NCBI GenBank assembly: GCA_050292235.1
Contig: JBNKLG010000025.1
Span: forward strand, 1-34,210
Direction of reading: 5' to 3'
Length of the DNA stretch: 34,210 nt
DNA from: JBNKLG01 sp050292235
Lineage (GTDB): Bacteria; Pseudomonadota; Gammaproteobacteria; Chromatiales; Chromatiaceae
Shown here: piece by piece, positions 7,875 to 15,011 of the stretch
How positions within the stretch are numbered: the first letter of the stretch is position 1
How the letters are laid out: every line of letters begins with the position of its first letter
Notes under the pieces: model-generated
What the model was told of the DNA's origin: nothing
The model's database searches: none
What the model saw: the letters and a program-made list of their open reading frames with translations, nothing else
Program-made: the position numbers and the translations under genes

Positions 7875-8279
7875 CTATATGTTTTTTAGCCATTCACTAT
7901 CTATGTCCTTCTTAAAAAACCAACGATACATTCTTCTTAGGAGTGGCACTTCCACCTCGATAGTCTGTAAACAACCACAGTTACCACATCTCAAGTTAAA
8001 TGAAAAAACCTTAAATAGGATAAGTTTTACCTTATAAGGCATATCAGAGTAACGATATTTATACTCTTCATAGGACTCGGCATAGTCAGCCTTTACTTGA
8101 CCCGAACCACAACCCATACAAACGACGTTGCCTTCATGCTCAGCGTTATTCAGCAGACGATGGTGTGCCTCAGCGATTAGGGCATTGCATTCGGCTGGAC
8201 ACAAACATCGAGAGCACGTATTAATGCCCCTCTTGTTCCCTTTTCCGCAAGCGGCACAACGCCAATCGTAATCGATCAT
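7875..8279 (-). CDS. Cys-rich protein with RanBP2-type zinc finger
   Basis: Protein of 134 residues, probably cytoplasmic, with no signal peptide. Residues 6-25 match the RanBP2-type zinc-finger pattern W-x-C-x2-C-x3-N-x6-C-x2-C exactly (W6, C8, C11, N15, C22, C25). C27 and C31 follow closely. Two further CxxC knuckles at C54/C57 and C98/C101 could form a second zinc-ribbon around the tyrosine-rich stretch in between. The C-terminus is basic. The gene is clearly AT-richer than its neighbours and lies 57 nt downstream of rdgB on the same strand, so it may be a transferred addition to the operon's end. Function is unknown; a protein- or RNA-binding role would fit RanBP2 fingers. Confidence 0.75.
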   Translation of the reverse strand: MIDYDWRCAACGKGNKRGINTCSRCLCPAECNALIAEAHHRLLNNAEHEGNVVCMGCGSGQVKADYAESYEEYKYRYSDMPYKVKLILFKVFSFNLRCGNCGCLQTIEVEVPLLRRMYRWFFKKDIDSEWLKNI

Positions 8280-8336
8280 CTAATGGGTATTCTTAATGCT
8301 CGATTGCTTTATCTTTGGCAGGTCCAGAAAACAAAC

Positions 8337-8939
8337 TCACCCCGGATGAAAAAACGCCGTGAACTGGCGCAACGCCTGACCACGGTGACTGAGCTGGTTT
8401 TTGACTTCCGGTGACAGCAGGGCGGAACTGCAGCCGTGGGTGGGAACGAAGAAGAGGGGATCGTAGCCAAAACCATTTTCGCCCTGGGGTTCATGCAGGA
8501 TACGGCCTTCCCAAGTTCCTTGAAAGATACGTGGAGTGGGGTCTTCAGCGTGACGCAGATAGACCAGCAGGCACTGGAAACGCGCTGTACGCTCCGCCTC
8601 CGGCACCCCGCTCAGATCTTCCAGCAGTTTGCGATTATTGTCCTCGTCGTCACGCCCTTCACCGGCATAGCGGGCGGAATAGATACCGGGTGCACCATTG
8701 AGAGCATCCACTTCGATACCGGAATCATCGGCCAGGGCCGGCAAACCACTTAGCCGTGAGGCATGGCGCGCCTTGAGGATGGCGTTTTCAACAAAAGTGA
8801 GACCGGTCTCTTCGGCATCGGGAATCTCAAATTCCGACTGGGGCAGCACTTCGATGTGGATATCGGCCAACAACTGACCAATCTCGCGGACTTTACCGGG
8901 GTTGCTGCTGGCCAGAACAATGCGGGGGGGTGTTTTCAT
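8337..8939 (-). CDS. rdgB: dITP/XTP pyrophosphatase (RdgB/HAM1)
   Basis: House-cleaning nucleotidase of 200 residues that hydrolyses dITP, ITP and XTP to monophosphates, keeping deaminated purines out of DNA and RNA. The family signature ASSNPGKVREI is at residues 10-20, the DDSGIEVDALNGAPG active-site block near 71, and ENGFGYDPLF in the C-terminal third; all are hallmarks of the HAM1 family, and length is typical. Its ATG overlaps the rph stop codon by 4 nt, so translation is coupled in the kinase-phosphatase-rph-rdgB unit. Confidence 0.95.
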   Translation of the reverse strand: MKTPPRIVLASSNPGKVREIGQLLADIHIEVLPQSEFEIPDAEETGLTFVENAILKARHASRLSGLPALADDSGIEVDALNGAPGIYSARYAGEGRDDEDNNRKLLEDLSGVPEAERTARFQCLLVYLRHAEDPTPRIFQGTWEGRILHEPQGENGFGYDPLFFVPTHGCSSALLSPEVKNQLSHRGQALRQFTAFFHPG

Positions 8940-9655
8940 GCGGATTCCAATGCCTGGGTTTGAATCTCAAAGAGTTGTTCGATCCCCGCCTTCCCCAAGG
9001 CCAGCATAGCGTTGAGTTCGTCCTGACTGAAGGGATGGCCCTCGGCTGTGCCCTGCACCTCGATAAAGCGGCCATCGGAAGCCATGACCAGATTCATGTC
9101 AGTCTCGGCATTGGAGTCTTCGGCATAATCCAGATCCAGCACTGGCGTACCCTGATGGATACCGACGGAGACCGAAGCCACCGCCTGCCGCAGAGGATCG
9201 CTCTCCAGTTTGCCCGCTTTCTGCAGCCCCCGAATGGCATCGACCATGGCCACATAGGCACCGGTGATGGAAGCTGTACGGGTACCACCATCGGCCTGGA
9301 TAACATCGCAATCCAGGGTAACGGTTCGCTGACCCAAGGCCGGAAGATCCAGGGCTGCCCGCAGAGAGCGGCCAATCAGACGCTGGATCTCCAGGGTGCG
9401 ACCAGCCTGCTTTCCGCGACTGGCCTCACGACCCATACGGGTGTGGGTCGAACGGGGCAGCATGCCATACTCCGCCGTTACCCAACCACCCTGATTCTCT
9501 TTCATCCAGCGGGGTACCTGCTCTTCCACCGAGGCGGTGCAGATAACCTGGGTATGGCCAAAACTGACCAGGACCGAGCCTTCGGCATGACGGGTGAAAT
9601 GGCGTTCGATGCGAACCGTTCGCAACTCGTCAGATGCGCGACCGCTGGGCCTCAT
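8936..9655 (-). CDS. rph: Ribonuclease PH
   Basis: Phosphate-dependent 3'-5' exoribonuclease of 239 residues that trims tRNA 3' ends. It begins MRPSGRASDELR and carries the conserved SFGHTQVICTASVEE, WVTAEYGMLPRSTHTR and DCDVIQADGGTRTASI segments that hold the phosphate and catalytic sites of the RNase PH fold. Full length, no break. A GAGGAG ribosome site precedes the ATG, which also overlaps the end of the phosphatase gene by 4 nt. Together with RdgB it is a widely conserved pair. Confidence 0.96.
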   Translation of the reverse strand: MRPSGRASDELRTVRIERHFTRHAEGSVLVSFGHTQVICTASVEEQVPRWMKENQGGWVTAEYGMLPRSTHTRMGREASRGKQAGRTLEIQRLIGRSLRAALDLPALGQRTVTLDCDVIQADGGTRTASITGAYVAMVDAIRGLQKAGKLESDPLRQAVASVSVGIHQGTPVLDLDYAEDSNAETDMNLVMASDGRFIEVQGTAEGHPFSQDELNAMLALGKAGIEQLFEIQTQALESA

Positions 9656-10539
9656 TTTTTCTCCTCAGATTCTTTACGATGTCGGAAACTTTCCAAAGCG
9701 CTGCTCAGATTTGCCACAGCATTGCGAAGCTTGCGCTCCTCCTGGGGAACCGCATCATCCTCGTTAACAACCACTGGCGCAATCCCCTTCACTAACCAGC
9801 GCAGGGCCACGGCGGTCACATTATCGCTGGAAGGATTGGCCTCTTCTGCAGCCATGTTTGCTGTGCGCTCAAGCAGGGCATCCAACGGCTCCTCACTGTC
9901 AAAAGCAGCGGACAGACGTTCATCACCCAACGGACCCCACAGCCCATCTGAACACAACACCAAAACATCATTTTTTTGCAGCACCATGGGTTTTTCCCGC
10001 ACGGTCAACACGGGGTCAGTACCAACCCCCCCCAGGCAGCGGGTAACATAATTCCGAAAAGGGTGATGACTGGCATCATCATGGCTGATGCTGCCGCGTT
10101 GCAACAACTCCTCGACATAAGAGTGATCCCGCGTGCGTTCGAAGGCAACCCCATCACGGATCAGATAAAGACGACTGTCCCCCACGTGCCCCCAATAGAC
10201 CCGCCCCTCCTGAATTAGGGCCAGCACAATCGTGGTACGCGGGTCGATCACAGGAAACTGGTCTAAACCGTATCGCAGGATGGCCTCATGGGCCTGAAGG
10301 CAGATGGTCTGCAGAAATGCGTGGGGTTCCACCAAAGGTTTTTGAACCCGCATAAATTGATTCATGCTGGTATCGATCACCAGCTGAGCAGCCTCTTCCC
10401 CTTTGGGATGACCGCCCATACCATCGGCAACCACCAACAAGGCGGTACCTGCAGATCGCAAAACCGCCATGCGGTCCTGATTGTTTGAACGATTACCAAC
10501 CAAACTGACTTGAGCTGTGTGAAAAGCCTGGTTACTCAT
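9652..10539 (-). CDS. PP2C-family Ser/Thr protein phosphatase
   Basis: Metal-dependent protein phosphatase of 295 residues. The PP2C metal-binding motifs are all present: GNRSNNQD near residue 16, VVADGMGGHPKGE near 37, WGHVGDSRLYLI near 115, LVLCSDGLWG near 193 and SDNVTAVALRW near 237. There is no membrane segment, and the C-terminal 40 residues are charged. It directly follows the Ser/Thr kinase gene (6-nt gap), so the pair should form an opposing phosphorylation switch in the cytoplasm, with this enzyme reversing kinase action. Its stop overlaps rph by 4 nt. Targets are not evident from the sequence. Confidence 0.93.
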   Translation of the reverse strand: MSNQAFHTAQVSLVGNRSNNQDRMAVLRSAGTALLVVADGMGGHPKGEEAAQLVIDTSMNQFMRVQKPLVEPHAFLQTICLQAHEAILRYGLDQFPVIDPRTTIVLALIQEGRVYWGHVGDSRLYLIRDGVAFERTRDHSYVEELLQRGSISHDDASHHPFRNYVTRCLGGVGTDPVLTVREKPMVLQKNDVLVLCSDGLWGPLGDERLSAAFDSEEPLDALLERTANMAAEEANPSSDNVTAVALRWLVKGIAPVVVNEDDAVPQEERKLRNAVANLSSALESFRHRKESEEKK

Positions 10540-10545
10540 TGGGAC

Positions 10546-11508
10546 TCAATCATCCGTCGCATCGTTGGATTGAAGTGTCGAGGTATTTCCCCCCGACGAG
10601 GACTCTGACAACGGTGTTTCGGTAGGTGTCTCACCGATAAAGGCTGTCAACAACTCTCGGGCATTTTGGGGTCGACTGTCCGCATCGATTTCCATTGCCC
10701 AATCAATCGCTTCCAGCATTTGCGCCGGATACCGGCGCTTATATTCGATGGCCGCTGGCTTTACCGTATCCTTGGCATGGCGTTCTATCGAAGTGGGCGG
10801 TGCCTTGCCATCCAGACAGGTGCGCATACTGGCGCCAATGGCGTAGATATCGCTCCAGGGCCCCACCTCGCCACTACTGTAATACTGTTCAACGGGTGAA
10901 TATCCGGGGGTCACCACGCGGCCAATGCGGTTGCCAGAGCTTTGCTCCACAAACTCATGGGCAGCACCAAAATCCAGCAGCAGCGGATTGCCTCCCTGAC
11001 GCAAATGGATATTACTCGGTTTGATGTCCAAATGGAGATGATTATGATCATGCACCATACTGAGCGCATCCAACAGCGGTGGAAACACCGTCATCATGAA
11101 GGTCTTGCTCATTTTTCCACCCCGTTTGCGGACATAGCCGCCGAGGTTTTTTCCCTCCTCGTAATCCATCACCATATAGGCGGTATCATTATCGAGAAAG
11201 AAATTCCGGATATTGACGATGTTGGGGTGCTGGATCTGGCTCAGAACCTTCGCCTCTTTGTAAAACAGGCGTTTCCCTTGTGCAAAGGAGTGGCGCTTCT
11301 CCTCCGCCACCACCCGAACCAGCTTTGCCCCTTCATCCCGAACACCCAGCTTCTTGGGCAGGTACTCTTTGATCACCACACGGTCCGGCTCGTCCTCATC
11401 CTGAGCCAAGTAGATAAGGCTGAACCCCCCGCCCGCAATCAGCTTAATGACTTCGTAGCAATCGAGATGGGTACCAGCGGCAAGGGCATTTCGGTCGTCT
11501 ACAGCCAT
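10546..11508 (-). CDS. Hanks-type Ser/Thr protein kinase
   Basis: Eukaryote-like protein kinase of 320 residues. The glycine loop AGGGFS is at 25-30, the ATP-anchoring Lys in VVIKEY is K47, the helix-C Glu is E85, the catalytic loop HLDIKPSN has D161, K163 and N166, and DFG is at 179-181. The P+1 segment TPGYSPVEQYY follows. All key residues needed for activity are present. Unlike PknB it has no transmembrane or PASTA segment; the last ~30 residues are Ser/Thr-rich and could be autophosphorylated. It heads the kinase-phosphatase-rph-rdgB unit, divergent from yicC across 82 bp. Confidence 0.93.
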   Translation of the reverse strand: MAVDDRNALAAGTHLDCYEVIKLIAGGGFSLIYLAQDEDEPDRVVIKEYLPKKLGVRDEGAKLVRVVAEEKRHSFAQGKRLFYKEAKVLSQIQHPNIVNIRNFFLDNDTAYMVMDYEEGKNLGGYVRKRGGKMSKTFMMTVFPPLLDALSMVHDHNHLHLDIKPSNIHLRQGGNPLLLDFGAAHEFVEQSSGNRIGRVVTPGYSPVEQYYSSGEVGPWSDIYAIGASMRTCLDGKAPPTSIERHAKDTVKPAAIEYKRRYPAQMLEAIDWAMEIDADSRPQNARELLTAFIGETPTETPLSESSSGGNTSTLQSNDATDD

Positions 11509-11590
11509 CGCACTCTGCTTCTTTCCTCATGAATCGGGGGGCTTACCCCTGTATCATAGCAACAACATCAACCTCCATGGGGTTTTCACC

Positions 11591-12460
11591 ATGACCCAGA
11601 GCATGACAGCTTTCGCCCGCACGGACCAACGCACCCCGCTGGGTGAATATGTGTGGGAAATACGCAGTGTCAACCACCGCTATTTGGAGGCCCAGGTGCG
11701 GCTTCCAGAAGAACTGAGGGCACTGGAACCCAAGGTGCGAGACTGCCTCAATATCCGGCTGGGCCGCGGCAAAGTCGAGTGCGCCCTACGCTTCAAGCCC
11801 AGCGCCTCCAGTCAAAGTTCGCTTCAGGTCAACGCCGACATGGCCAGCAGCCTCATGGCCGCCAGCGAAATTCTGGTGGGGCGCCTTGGTATCGCGCTAC
11901 AAGCCCCAAAGGTCATGGATCTGTTGAACTGGCCCGGCGTCATCGAACAACAAAAGCCTGACTATACCCCGGTAATGACTGAGGCCCTATCCTTCCTGAA
12001 AGAGTGTTTGGACCAGCTGACCGAAGCCCGCCAACGTGAAGGTGAACGCCTGGCTGATCTCATTCAACAACGCCGCACACGCCTGGAAAATGAGGTCGCC
12101 CAGGTCCGCACCCTGGCCCCCCAAATCCTCGCCTCCCTACGAGAACAACTGCAACAACGACTGGCCGAAGCCCAGATTGAACTGGACGCAGGCCGGCTGG
12201 AGCAGGAGATGTTACTCATGGCCCAGCGCCTGGATGTGGCCGAAGAGCTGGATCGTCTGAATACCCACCTCAGCGAAGTCGCTGCCGTCCTCCAGCGCCG
12301 GGAACCCATCGGTCGCCGCCTGGACTTTCTCATGCAGGAACTCAATCGCGAAGCCAACACCTTGGGCTCCAAGTCCAACGATGCCGCCCTTACCCAGCAT
12401 GCAGTTGAGATGAAGGTTTTGATCGAGCAGATGCGGGAGCAAGTTCAAAATATTGAATAG
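11591..12460 (+). CDS. yicC: YicC-family endoribonuclease
   Basis: Protein of 289 residues matching YicC end to end. The N-terminal YicC_N domain opens with QSMTAFAR and includes the EIRSVNHRYLE block near residue 22. The C-terminal DUF1732 domain ends with DFLMQELNREANTLGSKSND, the most conserved part of the family. Members have been shown to act as endoribonucleases, with a role in small-RNA turnover in E. coli. In most gammaproteobacteria yicC lies next to gmk; here a HipA-like gene separates them. The middle third is Arg/Gln/Glu-rich and probably coiled coil. Confidence 0.95.
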   Translation: MTQSMTAFARTDQRTPLGEYVWEIRSVNHRYLEAQVRLPEELRALEPKVRDCLNIRLGRGKVECALRFKPSASSQSSLQVNADMASSLMAASEILVGRLGIALQAPKVMDLLNWPGVIEQQKPDYTPVMTEALSFLKECLDQLTEARQREGERLADLIQQRRTRLENEVAQVRTLAPQILASLREQLQQRLAEAQIELDAGRLEQEMLLMAQRLDVAEELDRLNTHLSEVAAVLQRREPIGRRLDFLMQELNREANTLGSKSNDAALTQHAVEMKVLIEQMREQVQNIE

Positions 12461-12541
12461 CCTTGCCATTTTGTTGCATCTAAATTTCATAGATCATTTC
12501 ATCTTTAACATCAATCTATTGAAAAAACAGAAAAAATAGCA

Positions 12542-12573
12542 CATATTGAAATTTCACTACTTGTTTCAATATG
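12542..12573. promoter_or_regulatory. Perfect 10-bp inverted repeat at HipA-like gene start
   Basis: CATATTGAAA (12542-12551) and TTTCAATATG (12564-12573) are perfect reverse complements separated by 12 bp, giving 22 bp between half-site centres, about two DNA turns. The repeat ends 2 nt before the chosen ATG at 12576. A lone half-site, TATTGAAA, occurs at 12517-12524. This geometry fits an operator bound by a dimeric HTH protein, plausibly the N-terminal domain of the downstream protein itself. Confidence 0.55.
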
Positions 12574-12575
12574 CC

Positions 12576-13880
12576 ATGCAAAGCTTAATAGAAGTCCTTC
12601 AAACCAAGATCGCCACCCAACACGAATTAGCGGCGGCTACTGATGCCAGCCCCGCTACGATCTCTCGTCAGCTGCGCGCACTGGGAGAGAAAGTTGTCCG
12701 ACTTGGCCGTCGACCTTATCGATATGCGCTGACGGCACCTGCCTTTGGCGCTGGTGACAATATCCCCATCTATGCCGTTGACTCCCACGGCAATCCCGTC
12801 ACCGTCGGCAGGCTTCGGCCACTGTCTGCTGGTGGCTTCTTTGTTGAGGCCGTGGTCGGCACCCCACCTTTACTATTAGGGTCTGGCGGGGAAGGTTTTT
12901 TTGACGACCTACCCTACTTTTTACAGGACTTGCGGCCCCAGGGGTTCCTTGGCCGCAAGATTGCGCAAGCCATTGCGGAACGGGCTGGGTTTTCATCCGA
13001 CCCTCGCCAGTGGACAACCGACCAACTGGGGCGTTTTCTGTTGATCAACGGTGAAGATGCCCCAGGTAATCTCATGCTGGGTGATCAGGCCTTTCTGCGC
13101 GTTCCCAATGGCTATCCGCAAATCTCTCCCGGTGACTATCCACGCCTTGCCCAAGAAATTTTGGGGGATGCCCTACCAGGCTCGTCTGCTGGCGGCGAAC
13201 AGCCAAAATTCACCGCTTATACTCTAGCAGGCCATATGATGGTCAAATTCTCTCCCCAAGGGGCGGAGCCCTTGGCCAGACGCTGGAAAGATATCCTTTT
13301 AACCGAGTTTCATGCCGCAACGCTCTTGCGTGAAAGCGCACCCTGCTCTGGGCCCGAAGTGCATTTGCTTGATCTCGAAGGGCGATTCTTTTTGGAATCA
13401 CTGCGATTTGATCGCCATGGTGAGCAAGGCCGACAATCCATGCTCTCCTTGCAAATGATTGATGCCGAATTTTCCGGCACTGGCGGCGATTGGCCCGAGG
13501 CCCTCTTAGCCTTGAAAAACCAGAACCTGATCAGCCCGGAACACCATTACGATGGCCTTCTGCTGTACCACTTTGGCCGGCTCATCTTCAACACGGATAT
13601 GCACCTGGGCAACCTGAGTTTCGCCATCGACGGATCGGTTTTTCGGCTACTGCCCGCCTACGATATGTGCGCCATGGGATTTGCCCCCGTGGCGGGAGAG
13701 ATCCGACCCTATTCCGAGCAGAATCTATCCACCCGCTTGCGAACGGCGGCAACGACGGATGACCTGATCAACAAGACTCGGCACCTTGCCCAAGAATTTT
13801 GGAGCCGTATCAGCGATGACAGCCGGGCCTCTACTGAATTGAGGCAGGCCACCAACCACTGGAAAAGCGCTTTGAAGTAA
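12576..13880 (+). CDS. yjjJ: HipA-family kinase with N-terminal HTH (YjjJ-like)
   Basis: HipA-like protein of 434 residues resembling E. coli YjjJ, in which a DNA-binding domain and HipA kinase domain lie in one chain. Residues 1-50 form a winged-HTH-like segment (HELAAATDASPATISRQLRAL). The kinase part shows GEQPKF, MVKFSP, a core FFLESLRFDR, and the catalytic loop NTDMHLGN at 339-346 with D341 and N346, followed by LPAYDM. HipA kinases phosphorylate cytoplasmic targets such as aminoacyl-tRNA synthetases and can arrest growth; YjjJ targets are uncertain. No separate HipB-like gene is present. The ATG at 12576 is preferred to an in-frame TTG at 12546 because it fits YjjJ length. It interrupts the usual yicC-gmk neighbourhood. 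Confidence 0.85.
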   Translation: MQSLIEVLQTKIATQHELAAATDASPATISRQLRALGEKVVRLGRRPYRYALTAPAFGAGDNIPIYAVDSHGNPVTVGRLRPLSAGGFFVEAVVGTPPLLLGSGGEGFFDDLPYFLQDLRPQGFLGRKIAQAIAERAGFSSDPRQWTTDQLGRFLLINGEDAPGNLMLGDQAFLRVPNGYPQISPGDYPRLAQEILGDALPGSSAGGEQPKFTAYTLAGHMMVKFSPQGAEPLARRWKDILLTEFHAATLLRESAPCSGPEVHLLDLEGRFFLESLRFDRHGEQGRQSMLSLQMIDAEFSGTGGDWPEALLALKNQNLISPEHHYDGLLLYHFGRLIFNTDMHLGNLSFAIDGSVFRLLPAYDMCAMGFAPVAGEIRPYSEQNLSTRLRTAATTDDLINKTRHLAQEFWSRISDDSRASTELRQATNHWKSALK

Positions 13881-13956
13881 AAGGGGCTTCAGCCCATAAT
13901 GACCGCATCATCAGCCTCCTTTCGGGCAAGCCCTCCATCTTTTGCAGGTATGTATT

Positions 13957-14610
13957 GTGACCGATCCCCAGACCGCCCAAGATCAACAAGCCCGGATTCA
14001 CAGCGGCAACCTTCTGGTCGTCTCCGCCCCATCTGGCGCGGGGAAAAGCAGTCTGGTCAAGGCATTGATCTCGTCTGAGCCAGGGCTGAAAGTGGCCGTC
14101 TCTCACACCACCCGAGCACCTCGTCCAGGCGAAATCAACGGCAAGCACTACCACTTTGTGGACGTCCGCCAATTCCAAGAGATGCTGACGCAAGAGGCCT
14201 TTATTGAGCATGCCGAAGTGTTCGGCAATTTCTACGGTACCGCCAAATCCAGCATTGAGCAGCCACTGAATGAAGGGCTCGATCTGATTCTGGAAATCGA
14301 CTGGCAGGGTGCCCGCCAGGTTCGCCAGCACTTTCCCAAGGCTGCCAGCCTGTTCATTCTCCCCCCCAGCACCCAGGCCCTGCGAGAGCGGCTGCTCTCC
14401 CGAGGTCAGGACGCAGAGGAGATCATCGAGGGCCGGATGCGGCAGGCACAGAGTGAAATCTCCCATTATCCGGAGTTCGATTATCTGCTCGTGAACGATC
14501 TGTTTGACCAAGCATTGTATGAAATCCGCTCGCTGATCACCGCCCTGCGCTTGCGCCGGGAGCAGCAACAGTCCCATTTGGCATCGTTGCTGGATGGACT
14601 TCAAGGATAA
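13957..14610 (+). CDS. gmk: Guanylate kinase
   Basis: Guanylate kinase of 217 residues that converts GMP to GDP with ATP. The P-loop SAPSGAGKSSL is near residue 24, the GMP-binding region SHTTRAPRPGEINGKHYHFV near 50, and DWQGARQVR near 112; all are intact. A GTG at 13957 is taken as start because AGG lies 9 nt before it; an in-frame TTG 15 nt upstream is the other option. It is followed by rpoZ and spoT, the standard gammaproteobacterial order, linking guanine nucleotide supply with ppGpp metabolism. Confidence 0.94.
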   Translation: MTDPQTAQDQQARIHSGNLLVVSAPSGAGKSSLVKALISSEPGLKVAVSHTTRAPRPGEINGKHYHFVDVRQFQEMLTQEAFIEHAEVFGNFYGTAKSSIEQPLNEGLDLILEIDWQGARQVRQHFPKAASLFILPPSTQALRERLLSRGQDAEEIIEGRMRQAQSEISHYPEFDYLLVNDLFDQALYEIRSLITALRLRREQQQSHLASLLDGLQG

Positions 14611-14679
14611 AATCCAGTACTTTAGACTGTTTCTGTAAAACCCAACGAGGCCAGCTTTGGCCTGGAGCGAAGAACGACG

Positions 14680-14970
14680 ATGGCGCGTATCACTGTAGAA
14701 GATTGCCTGAACCAAGTAGAGAACCGCTTTGATCTGGTGTTGATGGCGAGCAAGCGGGCACGTCAATTGGCGGGCGGTGTTCAACCCCTGCTGCCCATGC
14801 AAAACGACAAGCCGACAGTCATTGCCCTGCGCGAGATCGCCGAGGGCCTGGTCAGCCGCGAGACCATGGCCGAACAAGAGGCAGCAGCTGCGGCCGCCAA
14901 GGCTGAAGCCGAGGCCGCTGCCATGGCTGAGGCCCTGCGCCTGGAAGATGAGCTCAACAGCGACATCTAA
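14680..14970 (+). CDS. rpoZ: RNA polymerase omega subunit
   Basis: Smallest RNA polymerase subunit, 96 residues. MARITVEDCLNQVENRFDLV and the ASKRARQL motif near residue 27 are signature omega sequence; these contact beta-prime and help form the ppGpp-binding site in Proteobacteria. The last third is an Ala/Glu-rich helix, variable in the family. It sits between gmk and spoT, 69 nt after gmk, with a small hairpin (AGGCCA/TGGCCT) in the gap. Confidence 0.96.
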   Translation: MARITVEDCLNQVENRFDLVLMASKRARQLAGGVQPLLPMQNDKPTVIALREIAEGLVSRETMAEQEAAAAAAKAEAEAAAMAEALRLEDELNSDI

Positions 14971-15011
14971 GCGGTCCGTAAAAGCCCGTTGCGGCTTGTC
15001 GGCAATACCCC

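Noticed and set aside
8930..10051. 373-codon plus-strand frame over rph and the phosphatase gene
   Set aside because: It spans two clearly coding minus-strand genes and the product has no recognisable domain.
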